Of a DNA stretch of 59,627 bases, positions 8,859 to 17,395 are shown piece after piece. The stretch spans positions 1 through 59,627 of the forward strand of contig JAIVFU010000042.1 in NCBI GenBank assembly GCA_020829485.1. Direction: 5' to 3'. The translations under genes were made by a program, and so were the position numbers. Source of the DNA: Nostoc sp. CHAB 5834. Lineage in GTDB: Bacteria; Cyanobacteriota; Cyanobacteriia; Cyanobacteriales; Nostocaceae. Numbering within the stretch: position 1 is the first letter of the stretch; each line of letters begins with the position of its first letter. Below the pieces are notes generated by a model. That model was not told where the DNA came from, ran no database searches, and saw only the letters and a list, made by a program, of their open reading frames with translations.

Positions 8859-9443
8859 TTAAGGATTAATTTCTTCACAAAACCATTCCTGATTTTCATC
8901 ACGGCGATAAAACTTTCTATTTTGTGGTTCGCCGCGTAATTCTAAGTGGTCTATCTGGAGTGGGTCGAGTAGCAGTAGGCAAAAATTAGGCAATGGCTGC
9001 ACGGGGTCGGGTGCTTGTGGTGCAAAAGCTTCTGGGTTTTCAACTCTGGGTTTACCAGGATGCGGCCAAGCAAACTGCAAACGTGCACCATCACTCAATT
9101 CTTGCCAAATGGAAATGCGGGCTGGCTGTAAATCCTGGTGCGAATCATCATTACCTACTAAAGTCAAACAGCCAGTGATGCGGAATTGTTCGCGTGTATT
9201 GGGAAAGTACCAGCAAACTTCTGCCCAAGGTTGTTGCTGTATCTGGTCGGCTTTAGCGCTACGAGTATCAGTAATAAACTTTAGCTGGTTTGTATCTTCT
9301 AGAAAACCGCGAAAGACTAGGGTACGATTAGCGGGGCGACCGTTCGCCTGCACTGTTGCTAGTTGGAGGTAACGGGCATAAACAAGGCTGCGGTTGCGAT
9401 GGAGTGCATGAGCGATCGCACTTCGCCAAGGAGCAAGAGTCAT
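8859..9443 (-). CDS. FMN-dependent PPOX-type flavoprotein (Npun_F5749 family)
   Basis: A 194-residue member of the pyridoxamine-phosphate-oxidase fold, matching the cyanobacterial/plant Npun_F5749 family. Visible features are the N-terminal APWRSAIAHALHRNRSLVYA, the core strand YLQLATVQANGRPANRTLVFRG, the FMN phosphate-binding stretch TDTRSAKADQIQQQPWAEVC, and the C-terminal pattern FCLLLLDPLQIDHLELRG ending near YRRDENQEWFCEEINP. By family it binds FMN and probably reduces or oxidises a small cofactor or flavin-linked substrate; the true reaction is not known. It is a single gene convergent with cysE. Confidence 0.93.
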   Translation of the reverse strand: MTLAPWRSAIAHALHRNRSLVYARYLQLATVQANGRPANRTLVFRGFLEDTNQLKFITDTRSAKADQIQQQPWAEVCWYFPNTREQFRITGCLTLVGNDDSHQDLQPARISIWQELSDGARLQFAWPHPGKPRVENPEAFAPQAPDPVQPLPNFCLLLLDPLQIDHLELRGEPQNRKFYRRDENQEWFCEEINP

Positions 9444-9522
9444 TATAAAGTTTCGTACCTAATTATTAAGTATACTACTATTAACAAAATAAAAATACAA
9501 ACTTTCTAAATATATATAATAA

Positions 9523-10416
9523 ATGGTTACAATTCCCATAATAGATTTAACCGCCTTTACCAATGGCGACACAATAACTCGGCAAAAGATTATCAAACAA
9601 ATTTATCAAGCTTGCCATGAAATTGGCTTCATGTACTTGCAAAATTCAGGAATATCAAAAGACTTAATAAAGCAAGTATTCGGTTACAGTAAATCTTTCT
9701 TCAATTTACCCTTAGAAGTTAAGCAAAAGCAAGATTGGAGTGATGAGTTTAATAATACAGGATACGTCAGTCTTGAGAGAGAACGTCTTGACCCCAACAA
9801 ACCAGGCGACTTGAAAGAGGCGTTTAATGTAAACAAACAAGCGGCTATAGGAATAGATGCTTCTATTCTCGCCTTTTATAATAGTTGCACAGAACTTGCT
9901 AACACAGTGTTACAAGCTTATGCTTTGGCGTTGGAATTGCCAGAAGATTTTTTTATCACAAGGCACAATCAACAAAATCATACCTTGCGCTTACTCCATT
10001 ACCCCCCATTGCAGACACCACCCAAACTTGGACAGGTGCGTGCTGGTGAGCATTCCGATTATGGCAGTATTACTTTACTTTTACAAGATGACGTTGGCGG
10101 GTTGGAAGTACAGACAGCATCTGGAAAGTGGATTGCTGCACCTGCCATTCCTGATACTGTGGTAGTTAATACTGGCGATTTAATGCAACGTTGGACAAAT
10201 GATATATTTTGCTCAACCAAGCATCGAGTAATGATTCCCAGTGATAATAAGGTGAAGCAGTCGCGTTATTCTATGGCTTTTTTCTGTCATCCTAATGATG
10301 ATACAGAAATAGCTTGTCTGGAAAGTTGCCAGAAAGAACAATCGCCTATCTATCCGCCTATCCTCGCGGGAGAATATCTTTTAAGTCGTTTACAAGCAAC
10401 TTATGGTAATTCGTAA
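9523..10416 (+). CDS. 2-oxoglutarate/Fe(II)-dependent dioxygenase, isopenicillin N synthase-like
   Basis: A 297-residue double-stranded beta-helix oxygenase. It has the N-terminal DIOX_N segment (IPIIDLTAFTNGD; GFMYLQNSGISKDL) and the iron-binding triad His-X-Asp in GEHSDYGSITLL plus the distal His in STKHRVM. The 2-oxoglutarate-anchoring Arg-X-Ser is in SRYSMAFFCHP. Such enzymes couple 2-oxoglutarate decarboxylation to hydroxylation or desaturation of a small molecule; the substrate cannot be read from sequence. It sits directly before the remains of an FAD amino-acid-oxidase-type gene, so the two may once have formed a catabolic or biosynthetic pair. The ATG at 9523 gives the normal N-terminus. 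Confidence 0.93.
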   Translation: MVTIPIIDLTAFTNGDTITRQKIIKQIYQACHEIGFMYLQNSGISKDLIKQVFGYSKSFFNLPLEVKQKQDWSDEFNNTGYVSLERERLDPNKPGDLKEAFNVNKQAAIGIDASILAFYNSCTELANTVLQAYALALELPEDFFITRHNQQNHTLRLLHYPPLQTPPKLGQVRAGEHSDYGSITLLLQDDVGGLEVQTASGKWIAAPAIPDTVVVNTGDLMQRWTNDIFCSTKHRVMIPSDNKVKQSRYSMAFFCHPNDDTEIACLESCQKEQSPIYPPILAGEYLLSRLQATYGNS

Positions 10417-10441
10417 TTCGTAATTAAAAAAGATATTTAAT

Positions 10442-10992
10442 ATGAAAACCTACGACTGGATTGTGGGTGCTGCACTGGCATACGAATTAGTAAAAACTGG
10501 CTTTTCTGTTCTTTTGTTGGAGCAATACGAAACACCAGAGAATGCAACTCGTTATAGTTATGGTGCGCTTGCTTATTGGTCGGGTAGGTCGGGTACTACA
10601 CCAATAACTCGTCTATTGTGCGAAGATGCATTTTAGATGCGGGTGCGATTCAGTTTCAAGATGGTAGCCTTCGCATCGGTCAAATTAGCCGCGTTCTCAC
10701 AGATCATTATGCCAAGGTAAACTCAGAGGCGAGTGAAAAATGGTTGCGAAAAAATGTTGGTCAACTTTTACCAACTTTGGAGAATTTACCATGAACTTGG
10801 CATGATTGCTTGGTGGGATTTACTAGCGATCGCCTATCCTTGATTGGTACTATTCCAGAATTTGATAGCGTTCATCTATTCTCTGGGTTTAGCAATGCTT
10901 TGCTGATTATACCACCTTTGGCAAAGCGCTTTGCTAATTTTGCATCTAGCAAGAAAGATGATATTATTATCCAGCTATCTCTTCATCGCTGA
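10442..10992 (+). pseudogene. Broken FAD-dependent oxidoreductase (DAO/glycine-oxidase type)
   Basis: Starts MKTYDWIVGAALAYELVKTG, which is a Rossmann FAD-binding motif with the GxGxxG loop deleted (expected VVGxGITGAALAYEL). The frame breaks at about 10633; the next frame continues with ILDAGAIQFQDGSLRIG up to about 10790 and another break. The C-terminal family signature VGFTSDRLSLIGTIPEF... LFSGFSNALLIIPPLAKRFA then runs to 10992. The total is about half of a normal 370-residue enzyme, so it has lost internal sequence as well as frame. The 25-bp spacing to the upstream dioxygenase suggests they were co-transcribed before decay. Confidence 0.85.
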
Positions 10993-11185
10993 CAATAATT
11001 TCACAATCCTAGCCTTAACAAAGATTAATATTATAAAGTTATTTTTTTATTACAAAAATTATACATTTTGTATAAGAAGTAACTTTTTACTAGTAAACTA
11101 TCGCACTATCATCACACTTTAAAGTTTAATATTGTCAGGTTTCTATTAAGTTGGCTGATTGATCAAGAGGAAAATTCATAAAAAC
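10993..11185. promoter_or_regulatory. urtA upstream region
   Basis: AT-rich leader before the urea transporter operon. In Anabaena the urt operon is controlled by NtcA in response to nitrogen. Here the best partial NtcA match is GTA-N8-AAC at 11070-11083, which lacks the consensus TAC and has no properly spaced -10, so the NtcA site is not established. Nothing else is evident. Confidence 0.3.
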
Positions 11186-12502
11186 ATGAGAAGACAATTT
11201 AACAGACGCAAGTTTTTAATCTACGGTTCTCTAAGTTTTGGAAGCAGCTTTTTTCTGAAGGCTTGCGCGAATAATTCCCCAACTGCTACAGAGAGTCCAG
11301 TCGCACCTCCTGCCGCATCTCCAGCTGCTGCTACTGCTAGTGGCACAATCAAAGTAGGTATTTTGCACTCCCTTAGTGGCACAATGGCTATTAGTGAGAA
11401 AAGCGTTGTTGATGCTGAAAAATTAGCAATCAAAGAAATTAACGCTGCTGGTGGTATCTTAGGTAAACAAATTGAAGCAGTTACCGAAGATGGTGCTTCT
11501 AACTGGGATACTTTTAGAGAAAAGGCAACTAAGCTAATCGATCAAGATAAAGTCGCTGTAGTTTTTGGTTGTTGGACATCAGCTAGCCGCAAGAATGTTA
11601 AGCCAGTATTCGAGAGCAAAAATCACATGCTCTGGTATCCTGTGCAATATGAAGGTCAAGAATGTTCTAAAAACATTTTCTACACTGGTGCGGCTCCAAA
11701 TCAACAAATTGAACCATCTGTTGATTGGCTGTTAAAAAATAAGGGTAAAGAATTCTTCCTTGTTGGCTCTGACTACGTTTTTCCCCGCACCGCTAACACA
11801 ATTATTAAGGCTCAATTAGAAGCTTTGGGCGGAAAAACAGTTGGAGAAGATTACTTACCTCTTGGCAATACAGAAGTTACACCAATTATCACTAAAATCA
11901 AGCAAAATTTGCCCAATGGTGGCGTGATTTATAACACTCTAAATGGTGATAGCAATGTCGCTTTCTTCAAACAATTGAAAGGTGCTGGATTAACACCAGA
12001 AAGATATCCTTCAATGTCTGTGAGTATTGCCGAAGAAGAAGTTAAAGCAATTGGTGTAGAGTATCTCAAAGGTCACTATGCAGCTTGGAATTACTTCCAA
12101 ACAGTAGACACACCTGCTAACAAAAAATTTGTAGCAGCTTTCAAGAAAGAATACGGTGAAAATCGGGTAACAAATGACCCAATGGAAGCAGCATACATCG
12201 CTGTTTATTTGTGGAAGCAAGCAGTAGAAAAAGCTGGTACTACAGACATAGCAAAAGTGAGTGCTGCGGCCTATGGTCAAACGATAGATGCACCTGAAGG
12301 TAAAGTGACAATGGATGCCAATCATCACATATCCAAAGTTGTGCGGATTGGTCAAGTTAGACAAGATGGTTTGTTTGATATTGTCTATGCTACTCCGACA
12401 GCCGTTGAGCCAGTTCCTTGGAATCAATTTGTCAAAGAGACTAAGGGATTTGCTTGTGATTGGAATGACCCGGCTAAGGGTGGTAAATACAAGAAAGTTT
12501 AA
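11186..12502 (+). CDS. urtA: Urea ABC transporter, substrate-binding protein
   Basis: UrtA captures urea in the periplasm and hands it to the UrtBC permease. I start at the ATG at 11186 ([20 protein letters not shown]); an upstream TTG at 11159 is less likely. The N-terminus combines a twin-arginine-like RRKF with a lipobox (FFLKAC), so the protein is probably a lipoprotein exported folded. After a Pro/Ala-rich linker the Leu/Ile/Val-type binding fold begins with [17 protein letters not shown] and includes the family stretch [18 protein letters not shown] and [13 protein letters not shown], both characteristic of urea binding proteins. It heads urtABCD. Confidence 0.97.
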   Translation: MRRQFNRRKFLIYGSLSFGSSFFLKACANNSPTATESPVAPPAASPAAATASGTIKVGILHSLSGTMAISEKSVVDAEKLAIKEINAAGGILGKQIEAVTEDGASNWDTFREKATKLIDQDKVAVVFGCWTSASRKNVKPVFESKNHMLWYPVQYEGQECSKNIFYTGAAPNQQIEPSVDWLLKNKGKEFFLVGSDYVFPRTANTIIKAQLEALGGKTVGEDYLPLGNTEVTPIITKIKQNLPNGGVIYNTLNGDSNVAFFKQLKGAGLTPERYPSMSVSIAEEEVKAIGVEYLKGHYAAWNYFQTVDTPANKKFVAAFKKEYGENRVTNDPMEAAYIAVYLWKQAVEKAGTTDIAKVSAAAYGQTIDAPEGKVTMDANHHISKVVRIGQVRQDGLFDIVYATPTAVEPVPWNQFVKETKGFACDWNDPAKGGKYKKV

Positions 12503-12504
12503 TT

Positions 12505-12620
12505 TATTAATCGTTGGTCATTAGTCATTAGTCATTAGTGAATAACAGATGATAAGTAGTACAAAGGTTTGTAGTAAGGACTTCAGTCCTTCTTTTAGGA
12601 CTAAAGTCTTTACTACGAAC
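12505..12620. repeat. TCATTAG heptamers and a palindromic 'tttgtagtaag' repeat
   Basis: Between urtA and urtB: tandem tcattag units (12516-12539) followed by a palindromic unit (about 12564-12618) whose arms read tttgtagtaaggac and, inverted, gttcgtagtaaagac. The same palindrome family occurs at 55633-55693. The hairpin could attenuate read-through from urtA into urtB, as binding-protein genes often need higher expression. Confidence 0.7.
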
Positions 12621-12721
12621 TGGATTACAATAATTTTACATTACAAAACACATAGTTTGAATTATTCACACCGACTTACTTATATGACTAATGACAAATA
12701 GATGCTATGTAGGAGAAATAA

Positions 12722-13882
12722 GTGTTAGCAGGATTTTTAGAAGCTGTATTTAATGGTATTAGTATTGGCGCTGTATTATTAATTGCTGCCTTGGGATTGG
12801 CGATTATATTTGGATTGATGGGCGTTATCAATATGGCGCATGGTGAATTGATGATGTTTGGTGCTTATGCCACATTTGTTGTGCAAAATGTATGTAAGCA
12901 ATTGGGCGGGTTGTGGTTTGAAGTCTATATATTTTTGGCTTTGATTATCGCTTTTATTTTCACGGCTGTTGTGGGACTAATTCTAGAGAAAGGCGTGATT
13001 CGTTATCTTTACGGACGACCTCTAGAAACTCTATTGGCAACTTGGGGAGTAAGTTTAATTTTTCAGCAGTTTGTTCGCAGTGTAAATTGGGTATTGATAA
13101 TTGGCATAGGCTTATTTTCTTTGTTGTTTTTTGGAGGTTTATGGATTTTAAATTCTCGCACAGATTTGGGAAGAGTTCGTAACTGGATTGTGGCGGTAAT
13201 ATTTTTACTATCGCTAGGGGTGACAATAGCAACAGGCAATTTATTGAGTCAAACTTATCAGCTAACAGTAACTCAACCTTGGTTCGGCGCTCAAAATGTG
13301 GATGTAACAGCGCCTACTTGGTTACAAGCGGGGATATCTTTGGGTGGCGTGCAATTGCCATTTGCTAGGTTATTTATCATTGCTCTAACAGTAATCTGTG
13401 TGGCGGGAATTTATCTATTTTTACAACGTTCTAGCTGGGGTTTAAGAATTCGGGCTGTGACGCAAAATCGTAGTATGAGTGCTTGTTTGGGAATTCCAAC
13501 TCAAAAGGTTGATGCAATTACTTTTGCACTGGGTTCTGGTTTAGCTGGTGTGGCTGGATGTGCGATTAGTTTACTCGGTTCTGTAGGGCCAAATACGGGA
13601 CAAAATTATATTATTGATACTTTTATGGTGGTTGTGGTTGGGGGTGTGGGCAATTTAGCCGGGACGATTGTGGCGGCGTTGGGTATTGGTACGGCTAATT
13701 TTTTAATTGGTTCTGGGACTCTGGCTTTGCTGTTGACTCCTGTTAAGCCTTTGGCTGATTTGTTTACTTTTTTTGCGACGACGAGTATGGCTAAGGTGAT
13801 GGTATTTGCGCTGATTATTGTGTTTTTACAGTGGAAGCCTGGGGGGATTTTTCCGCAGAAGGGACGTACTGTTGATGTTTAA
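12722..13882 (+). CDS. urtB: Urea ABC transporter, permease UrtB
   Basis: A 386-residue LivH-type permease forming half of the membrane channel for urea. The start is GTG at 12722, supported by a good ribosome site (aggaga, 12710-12715). It begins FLEAVFNGISIGAVLLIAALGLAIIFGLMGVINMAHGEL (split here: first helix, then the conserved NMAHGE loop). Many hydrophobic helices follow, with a long loop near residues 190-215 (WFGAQNVDVTAP) and the conserved EAA-like region RAVTQNRSMSACLGIPTQKV. Its 3' end is separated from urtC by a dispersed repeat. Confidence 0.96.
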   Translation: MLAGFLEAVFNGISIGAVLLIAALGLAIIFGLMGVINMAHGELMMFGAYATFVVQNVCKQLGGLWFEVYIFLALIIAFIFTAVVGLILEKGVIRYLYGRPLETLLATWGVSLIFQQFVRSVNWVLIIGIGLFSLLFFGGLWILNSRTDLGRVRNWIVAVIFLLSLGVTIATGNLLSQTYQLTVTQPWFGAQNVDVTAPTWLQAGISLGGVQLPFARLFIIALTVICVAGIYLFLQRSSWGLRIRAVTQNRSMSACLGIPTQKVDAITFALGSGLAGVAGCAISLLGSVGPNTGQNYIIDTFMVVVVGGVGNLAGTIVAALGIGTANFLIGSGTLALLLTPVKPLADLFTFFATTSMAKVMVFALIIVFLQWKPGGIFPQKGRTVDV

Positions 13883-13967
13883 CGAACCGCAGAGACGCAG
13901 TGAACCAGCGCTGCGGGAGGGTTTCCCTCAGCAGGCGACTGGTGAACCCGAAGGGAGGACGCAGAGA
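13883..13967. repeat. Dispersed 'cgcagagacgcag' repeat at the urtB-urtC junction
   Basis: The block cgaaccgcagagacgcag ... gaacccgaagggaggacg is the common Nostoc repeat also seen around 21050-21075. It fills the entire urtB-urtC gap and remains open in the urtC frame, creating false upstream starts (ATG 13875) encoding a nonsense-looking NEPQRRSEPALREGFPQQAT peptide. Confidence 0.75.
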
Positions 13968-15086
13968 ATGAAGAAGAGGGGAGGAGGGTTATTAATTGAG
14001 GTGGGGGTGGTGATTACGATCGCACTTTTCCTCATTATTATTATGCCACTGTTGCTTACGGAGTTTCGTCTAAATTTGTTGGGACGATTTTTGTCGCTGG
14101 CGATTGTGGCTTTGGGTATCGATTTGATTTGGGGGTATACTGGTTTATTGAGTTTGGGACATGGTATTTTCTTTGGTTTGGGTGGATATGCGATCGCAAT
14201 GTACCTGAAGTTGCAAGTCCCTACTGGAGAATTGCCTGATTTCATGGGGCTTTATGGGGTTACAGAACTTCCCGCCTTTTGGCAACCTTTTTATTCTTTT
14301 CCTTTGACAATAGCTGGTGTGGTACTAATTCCAGGGTTATTGGCGGGATTGTTGGGATATTTGGTTTTCCGAAATCGCCTTAAGGGAGTTTATTTTTCTA
14401 TCTTGACTCAAGCCGGAACTATTGTATTTTTCAACTTCTTTAACGGTCAACAACAGCTTTTCAACGGTACAAATGGACTGATAGATTTTACAACTTTGTT
14501 TGGGGCAACGGTCAGCGATGCCAAGACGCAATTTGTTTTCTACATGCTGACGGTAGTGTTTCTCGCAATCACCTACGGGATTTGTCGCTGGTTGACAACT
14601 GGACGCTTTGGAAGGTTGTTGATAGCTATTCGTGATGATGAAAGTCGGGTAAGATTTTCTGGCTATGACCCTACAGATTATAAGGTGGTGGTGTTTGCAG
14701 TTTCAGGTGCGATCGCAGGCATCGCAGGAGCATTGTACACCATCCAGAGTGGTTCTGTATCACCCAGATCAATGGATATTGCTTTTTCCATTGAAATGGT
14801 AATTTGGGTAGCTGTGGGGGGACGCGCTACTTTAATTGGCGCAATTGTCGGAACTTTGTTAGTAAATTATGCCCGCACTTTTTTAAGTGAACAATTTGCT
14901 GAAATCTGGCTATTTTTCCAAGGCGCACTATTTTTAATAGTCGTCACAGTCCTTCCTGACGGTATCGTGGGATGGTTGCGTAGTCAGAATATTTCTCTTT
15001 TCAATCGTCGTCAAGAAATTGCTACATATCCCACCTTGGAAGAAGACCCCGAAGTGCAAAATGAACGCGAAAATATTGGAAACTGA
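13968..15086 (+). CDS. urtC: Urea ABC transporter, permease UrtC
   Basis: LivM-type permease that pairs with UrtB. I start at ATG 13968 (MKKRGGGLLIEVGVVITIAL), immediately before the first membrane helix, giving 372 residues, the family length; in-frame ATGs upstream lie in repeat DNA or in urtB. Recognisable blocks are AIVALGIDLIWGYTGLLSLGHGIFFGLGGYA (here abbreviated to its GLLSLGHG core), LTQAGTIVFFNFFNGQQQLF and the cytoplasmic loop IRDDESRVRFSGYDPTDYK, which contacts the ATPases. The gene overlaps urtD by 26 bp, implying translational coupling. Confidence 0.95.
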   Translation: MKKRGGGLLIEVGVVITIALFLIIIMPLLLTEFRLNLLGRFLSLAIVALGIDLIWGYTGLLSLGHGIFFGLGGYAIAMYLKLQVPTGELPDFMGLYGVTELPAFWQPFYSFPLTIAGVVLIPGLLAGLLGYLVFRNRLKGVYFSILTQAGTIVFFNFFNGQQQLFNGTNGLIDFTTLFGATVSDAKTQFVFYMLTVVFLAITYGICRWLTTGRFGRLLIAIRDDESRVRFSGYDPTDYKVVVFAVSGAIAGIAGALYTIQSGSVSPRSMDIAFSIEMVIWVAVGGRATLIGAIVGTLLVNYARTFLSEQFAEIWLFFQGALFLIVVTVLPDGIVGWLRSQNISLFNRRQEIATYPTLEEDPEVQNERENIGN

Positions 15087-15807
15087 AAACGTAACTGTTA
15101 GTTTTGACGGTTTTAAGGCTTTAAATCAGCTTAACTTTAGTATGGATGTGGGTGAATTACGGGTAGTAATTGGCCCCAATGGTGCGGGAAAGACAACATT
15201 TCTAGATGTGATTACGGGGAAAGTTCAACCAACTGTAGGGCGAGTTTTATTCAAGGGTAAAAACCTGCGTTCTTTACCTGAATATAAAATTGCCCGATTA
15301 GGAATTGGGCGCAAGTTTCAAACACCCAGAATTTACTTAAATTTAACGCCCCGTGAAAATCTAGAAATTACTAGCAACCGCAATAAAAACGTCTTTTCTA
15401 CTTTGTTTAGCCGTTCTCATTCTGCTGAAAATAATAGTATTAAAGGATTATTAGAAACTATCGGTTTAACGCCAAAAGCTGACATCAGAGCAGGTTTACT
15501 TTCTCACGGAGAAAAGCAGCGTTTAGAAATTGGGATGTTAGTGGCACAGTCTCCAGACTTATTACTCGTTGATGAACCCGTTGCGGGTTTAACAGATGAA
15601 GAAACTTACAATATTGGCGAACTGCTTTTAGCACTAGCGCAAAGTCATTCAATTTTAGTAATTGAACATGATATGGAATTTGTGCGTCAAATCGCCAAGA
15701 AAGTAACGGTGTTACATGAAGGTTCGGTGCTGTGCGAAGGAAATTTTGAAGAAGTGCAAAATGACTCTCGTGTTATTGAGGTGTATTTAGGAAAACAGGA
15801 AGACTAA
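15061..15807 (+). CDS. urtD: Urea ABC transporter, ATP-binding protein UrtD
   Basis: LivG-type ATPase powering urea uptake. The ATG at 15061 (MNAKILETENVTVSFDGFKA) overlaps the urtC end and gives 248 residues. Walker A is GPNGAGKTTF, the Q-loop region is IGRKFQTPRIY, the signature is LSHGEKQRLEIGML, Walker B is LLLVDEPVAGL, and the switch His is in VIEHDMEFV. The last 157 bp plus 18 bp of downstream DNA are repeated at 16708-16882. Normally urtE follows directly; here it is displaced to 21179, so UrtE must be expressed from elsewhere or by long read-through. Confidence 0.96.
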   Translation: MNAKILETENVTVSFDGFKALNQLNFSMDVGELRVVIGPNGAGKTTFLDVITGKVQPTVGRVLFKGKNLRSLPEYKIARLGIGRKFQTPRIYLNLTPRENLEITSNRNKNVFSTLFSRSHSAENNSIKGLLETIGLTPKADIRAGLLSHGEKQRLEIGMLVAQSPDLLLVDEPVAGLTDEETYNIGELLLALAQSHSILVIEHDMEFVRQIAKKVTVLHEGSVLCEGNFEEVQNDSRVIEVYLGKQED

Positions 15808-15825
15808 ATTTTTAGCTCTACAAGG
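15651..15825 (+). repeat. Direct repeat, proximal copy (urtD 3' end)
   Basis: 175 bp forming the end of intact urtD and 18 bp beyond its stop. It matches 16708-16882 with no gaps and about 13 differences (roughly 93% identity). Most differences are at third codon positions and silent. The two copies bracket 882 bp that contain hemJ. Confidence 0.93.
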
Positions 15826-16010
15826 TATTATGGCTTCGATATTAGCCTACCATAGTGCAAAAACTCGTCAAAGTTATAGCAATCTGAATGTGAATATTTA
15901 GCTTATGTTCCACACCAATAATTAAAAACCCAGTAATGGAGCTAGTTTGAGGTTGTGCCATATTGTCTGTAGTATAGAAGGTAGCTCATCTCAAAGGTAT
16001 TAAAATATTT

Positions 16011-16574
16011 ATGGCGTATCTCTGGTTCAAATCATTCCACATACTTGGATTTGTAGCTTGGTTCGCAGGTTTGTTTTATTTGCCACGTCTCTTCATCTAT
16101 CACATTGAAGCGGAAGAACGCCAAGAGCCTGTAAGAAGTGCTTTGAAGGAAGAGTATAGTCGTATCGAGAAGCTACTCTACAAATTGATTATGATGCCAG
16201 CAATGATATTTACAATTGCAATGGCTATTGGGATTATCTTCACTGAACCAGATGTTTTAAAGCAAACTTGGCTTCATGCGAAGCTTATCTTTGTATTGTT
16301 GTTAATAGCATTTCATTTTTACTGTGGAAGGTTGATTCATCAACTAGAGACAAAAACTTGCTCCATTAACAGTTTACAAATGCGACGAATCAATGAAATA
16401 CCTACTATTCTGCTTGGGTTAGTAGTCCTGCTAGCAATCTTTAAAAATAGCTTGCCAATGAGCATTACAGCTTGGGGAACGGTAATTGCTATTTCAATAT
16501 TTGTGGTCATTATTCAACTTTATGCACGTAAGCGCCGCTTGCAAAACCAAGAAGAATCAAGTGTTTCCAGTTAA
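16011..16574 (+). CDS. hemJ: HemJ-type protoporphyrinogen IX oxidase
   Basis: HemJ oxidises protoporphyrinogen IX to protoporphyrin IX, the last shared step before heme and chlorophyll branch, in the membrane. The 187-residue sequence starts MAYLWFKSFHILGFVAWFAG with the conserved early His, then LFYLPRLFIYHIEAE, followed by further helices (MMPAMIFTIAMAIGIIFTEP; WLHAKLIFVLLLIAFHFYCG) and the RRINEIPTILL block, matching HemJ order and length (about 190). It lies between the two copies of the urtD tail, an odd site for a housekeeping gene, so it may be a transferred second copy. Its own promoter presumably lies in 15826-16010. Confidence 0.93.
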   Translation: MAYLWFKSFHILGFVAWFAGLFYLPRLFIYHIEAEERQEPVRSALKEEYSRIEKLLYKLIMMPAMIFTIAMAIGIIFTEPDVLKQTWLHAKLIFVLLLIAFHFYCGRLIHQLETKTCSINSLQMRRINEIPTILLGLVVLLAIFKNSLPMSITAWGTVIAISIFVVIIQLYARKRRLQNQEESSVSS

Positions 16575-16707
16575 GCTGATTCCGATGGCAAGGTGCATAA
16601 CAACTGTGGTGTAGCAGACTGCCTCTGAACACGACCTCTAATGCATAATAAAACCTATTCATTATGTGATGCTGTAAGCTAGCTTTGTGTTGATGTATAG
16701 ACAAGGA

Positions 16708-16882
16708 AATTTTAGTAATTGAACATGATATGGAATTTGTGCGTCAAATTGCTAATAAAGTAACAGTATTACATAAAGGTTCGGTGCTGTGCGAAGGTAA
16801 TTTTGAAGAAGTTCAAAATGACTCTCGTGTTATTGAAGTATATCTGGGAAAACAAGAAGACTAAATTTTTAGCTCTACAAGG
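16708..16882 (+). pseudogene. Truncated second copy of the urtD 3' end
   Basis: Begins abruptly at aattttagtaattgaacatg and reads in frame through the UrtD C-terminus (VIEHDMEFVRQIANKVTVLH) to a TAA at 16862-16864, then 18 bp more. It lacks Walker A and everything upstream. About 11 of the 13 differences from the intact copy are synonymous (the amino-acid changes are Lys to Asn and Glu to Lys), which means most divergence happened while both sequences were selected coding DNA. Confidence 0.92.
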
Positions 16883-16923
16883 CTTAGATATACTATAGTC
16901 ACAAGCTTAGTGGATGAGGAAAT

Positions 16924-17130
16924 ATGAAGTTCAATGTAACGGTTGATCGTGATGAAGATGGTGCATGGATTGTAGAGTGCCCCAGTATTCCGGGTTGTGT
17001 TAGTCAAGGTCAGACTAAGGAAGAAGCATTAGAGAATATCAAAGATGCAATAGCTGCTTGCCTACAAGTTCGTGCCGAGCGCGGGTTGCCACTTACCATA
17101 GAGACTCACCAAGTAGAGGTTGTAGCTTAG
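16924..17130 (+). CDS. hicB: HicB-family antitoxin
   Basis: A 68-residue HicB-type protein with the typical partial RNase-H-like fold: MKFNVTVDRDEDGAWIVECP, then SIPGCVSQGQTKEEALENIK and a helix DAIAACLQVRAERGL. It neutralises the HicA mRNA interferase encoded 2 bp downstream. The antitoxin-first order is less common than hicA-hicB but frequent in cyanobacteria. It lacks a separate C-terminal DNA-binding domain, so autoregulation would have to use the N-terminal fold or another factor. Confidence 0.92.
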   Translation: MKFNVTVDRDEDGAWIVECPSIPGCVSQGQTKEEALENIKDAIAACLQVRAERGLPLTIETHQVEVVA

Positions 17131-17132
17131 TT

Positions 17133-17357
17133 ATGGCGTCTACTCTTCCTGTTCTTAACGGACGTGAAGTTGTTCGTGTATTTGAGTCATTTGGTTGGGA
17201 AGTTGCACGTCAAAGTGGAAGCCATATCATCCTGGTTAAGGAAGGAGAGTTAGCCATACTGTCTGTTCCTGAGCATCGTGAAGTAGCAAAAGGAACGCTG
17301 CGAAGTTTGATTCGTACTGCTGGGCTTACAGTCAACGAGTTTGTTTCTGCAATTTGA
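17133..17357 (+). CDS. hicA: HicA-family mRNA interferase toxin
   Basis: A 74-residue double-stranded-RNA-binding-like toxin. The ATG at 17133 (MASTLPVLNGREVVRVFESF) leaves 2 bp after hicB. The catalytic His lies in the HicA signature GWEVARQSGSHIILVKEG, followed by LSVPEHREVAKGTLRSLIRTAG. Toxins of this family cleave mRNA and halt translation when the labile HicB is lost. It forms one operon with hicB, within the accessory DNA dividing the urt operon. Confidence 0.92.
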   Translation: MASTLPVLNGREVVRVFESFGWEVARQSGSHIILVKEGELAILSVPEHREVAKGTLRSLIRTAGLTVNEFVSAI

Positions 17358-17395
17358 TGCGGAGTGCATCCCAGTTTTTATTTTTCAATAAGATT

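Noticed and set aside
11070..11083. Possible NtcA box (GTA-N8-AAC) upstream of urtA
   Set aside because: It lacks the consensus TAC half, and the nearest -10-like TAAACT is about 10 nt away instead of roughly 22, so it is not a convincing NtcA promoter.
13818..13967. Longer UrtC and earlier in-frame starts
   Set aside because: The extra 50 residues come from the urtB 3' end and a dispersed repeat; the ATG at 13968 just before the first helix fits the family.
16590..16605. GCATAACAAC motif after hemJ, with a similar one at 19011-19021 after the PIN gene, resembling an integron attC end
   Set aside because: No matching GTTRRRY partner or foldable imperfect hairpin is found within 150 nt at either site, and no integrase is present.
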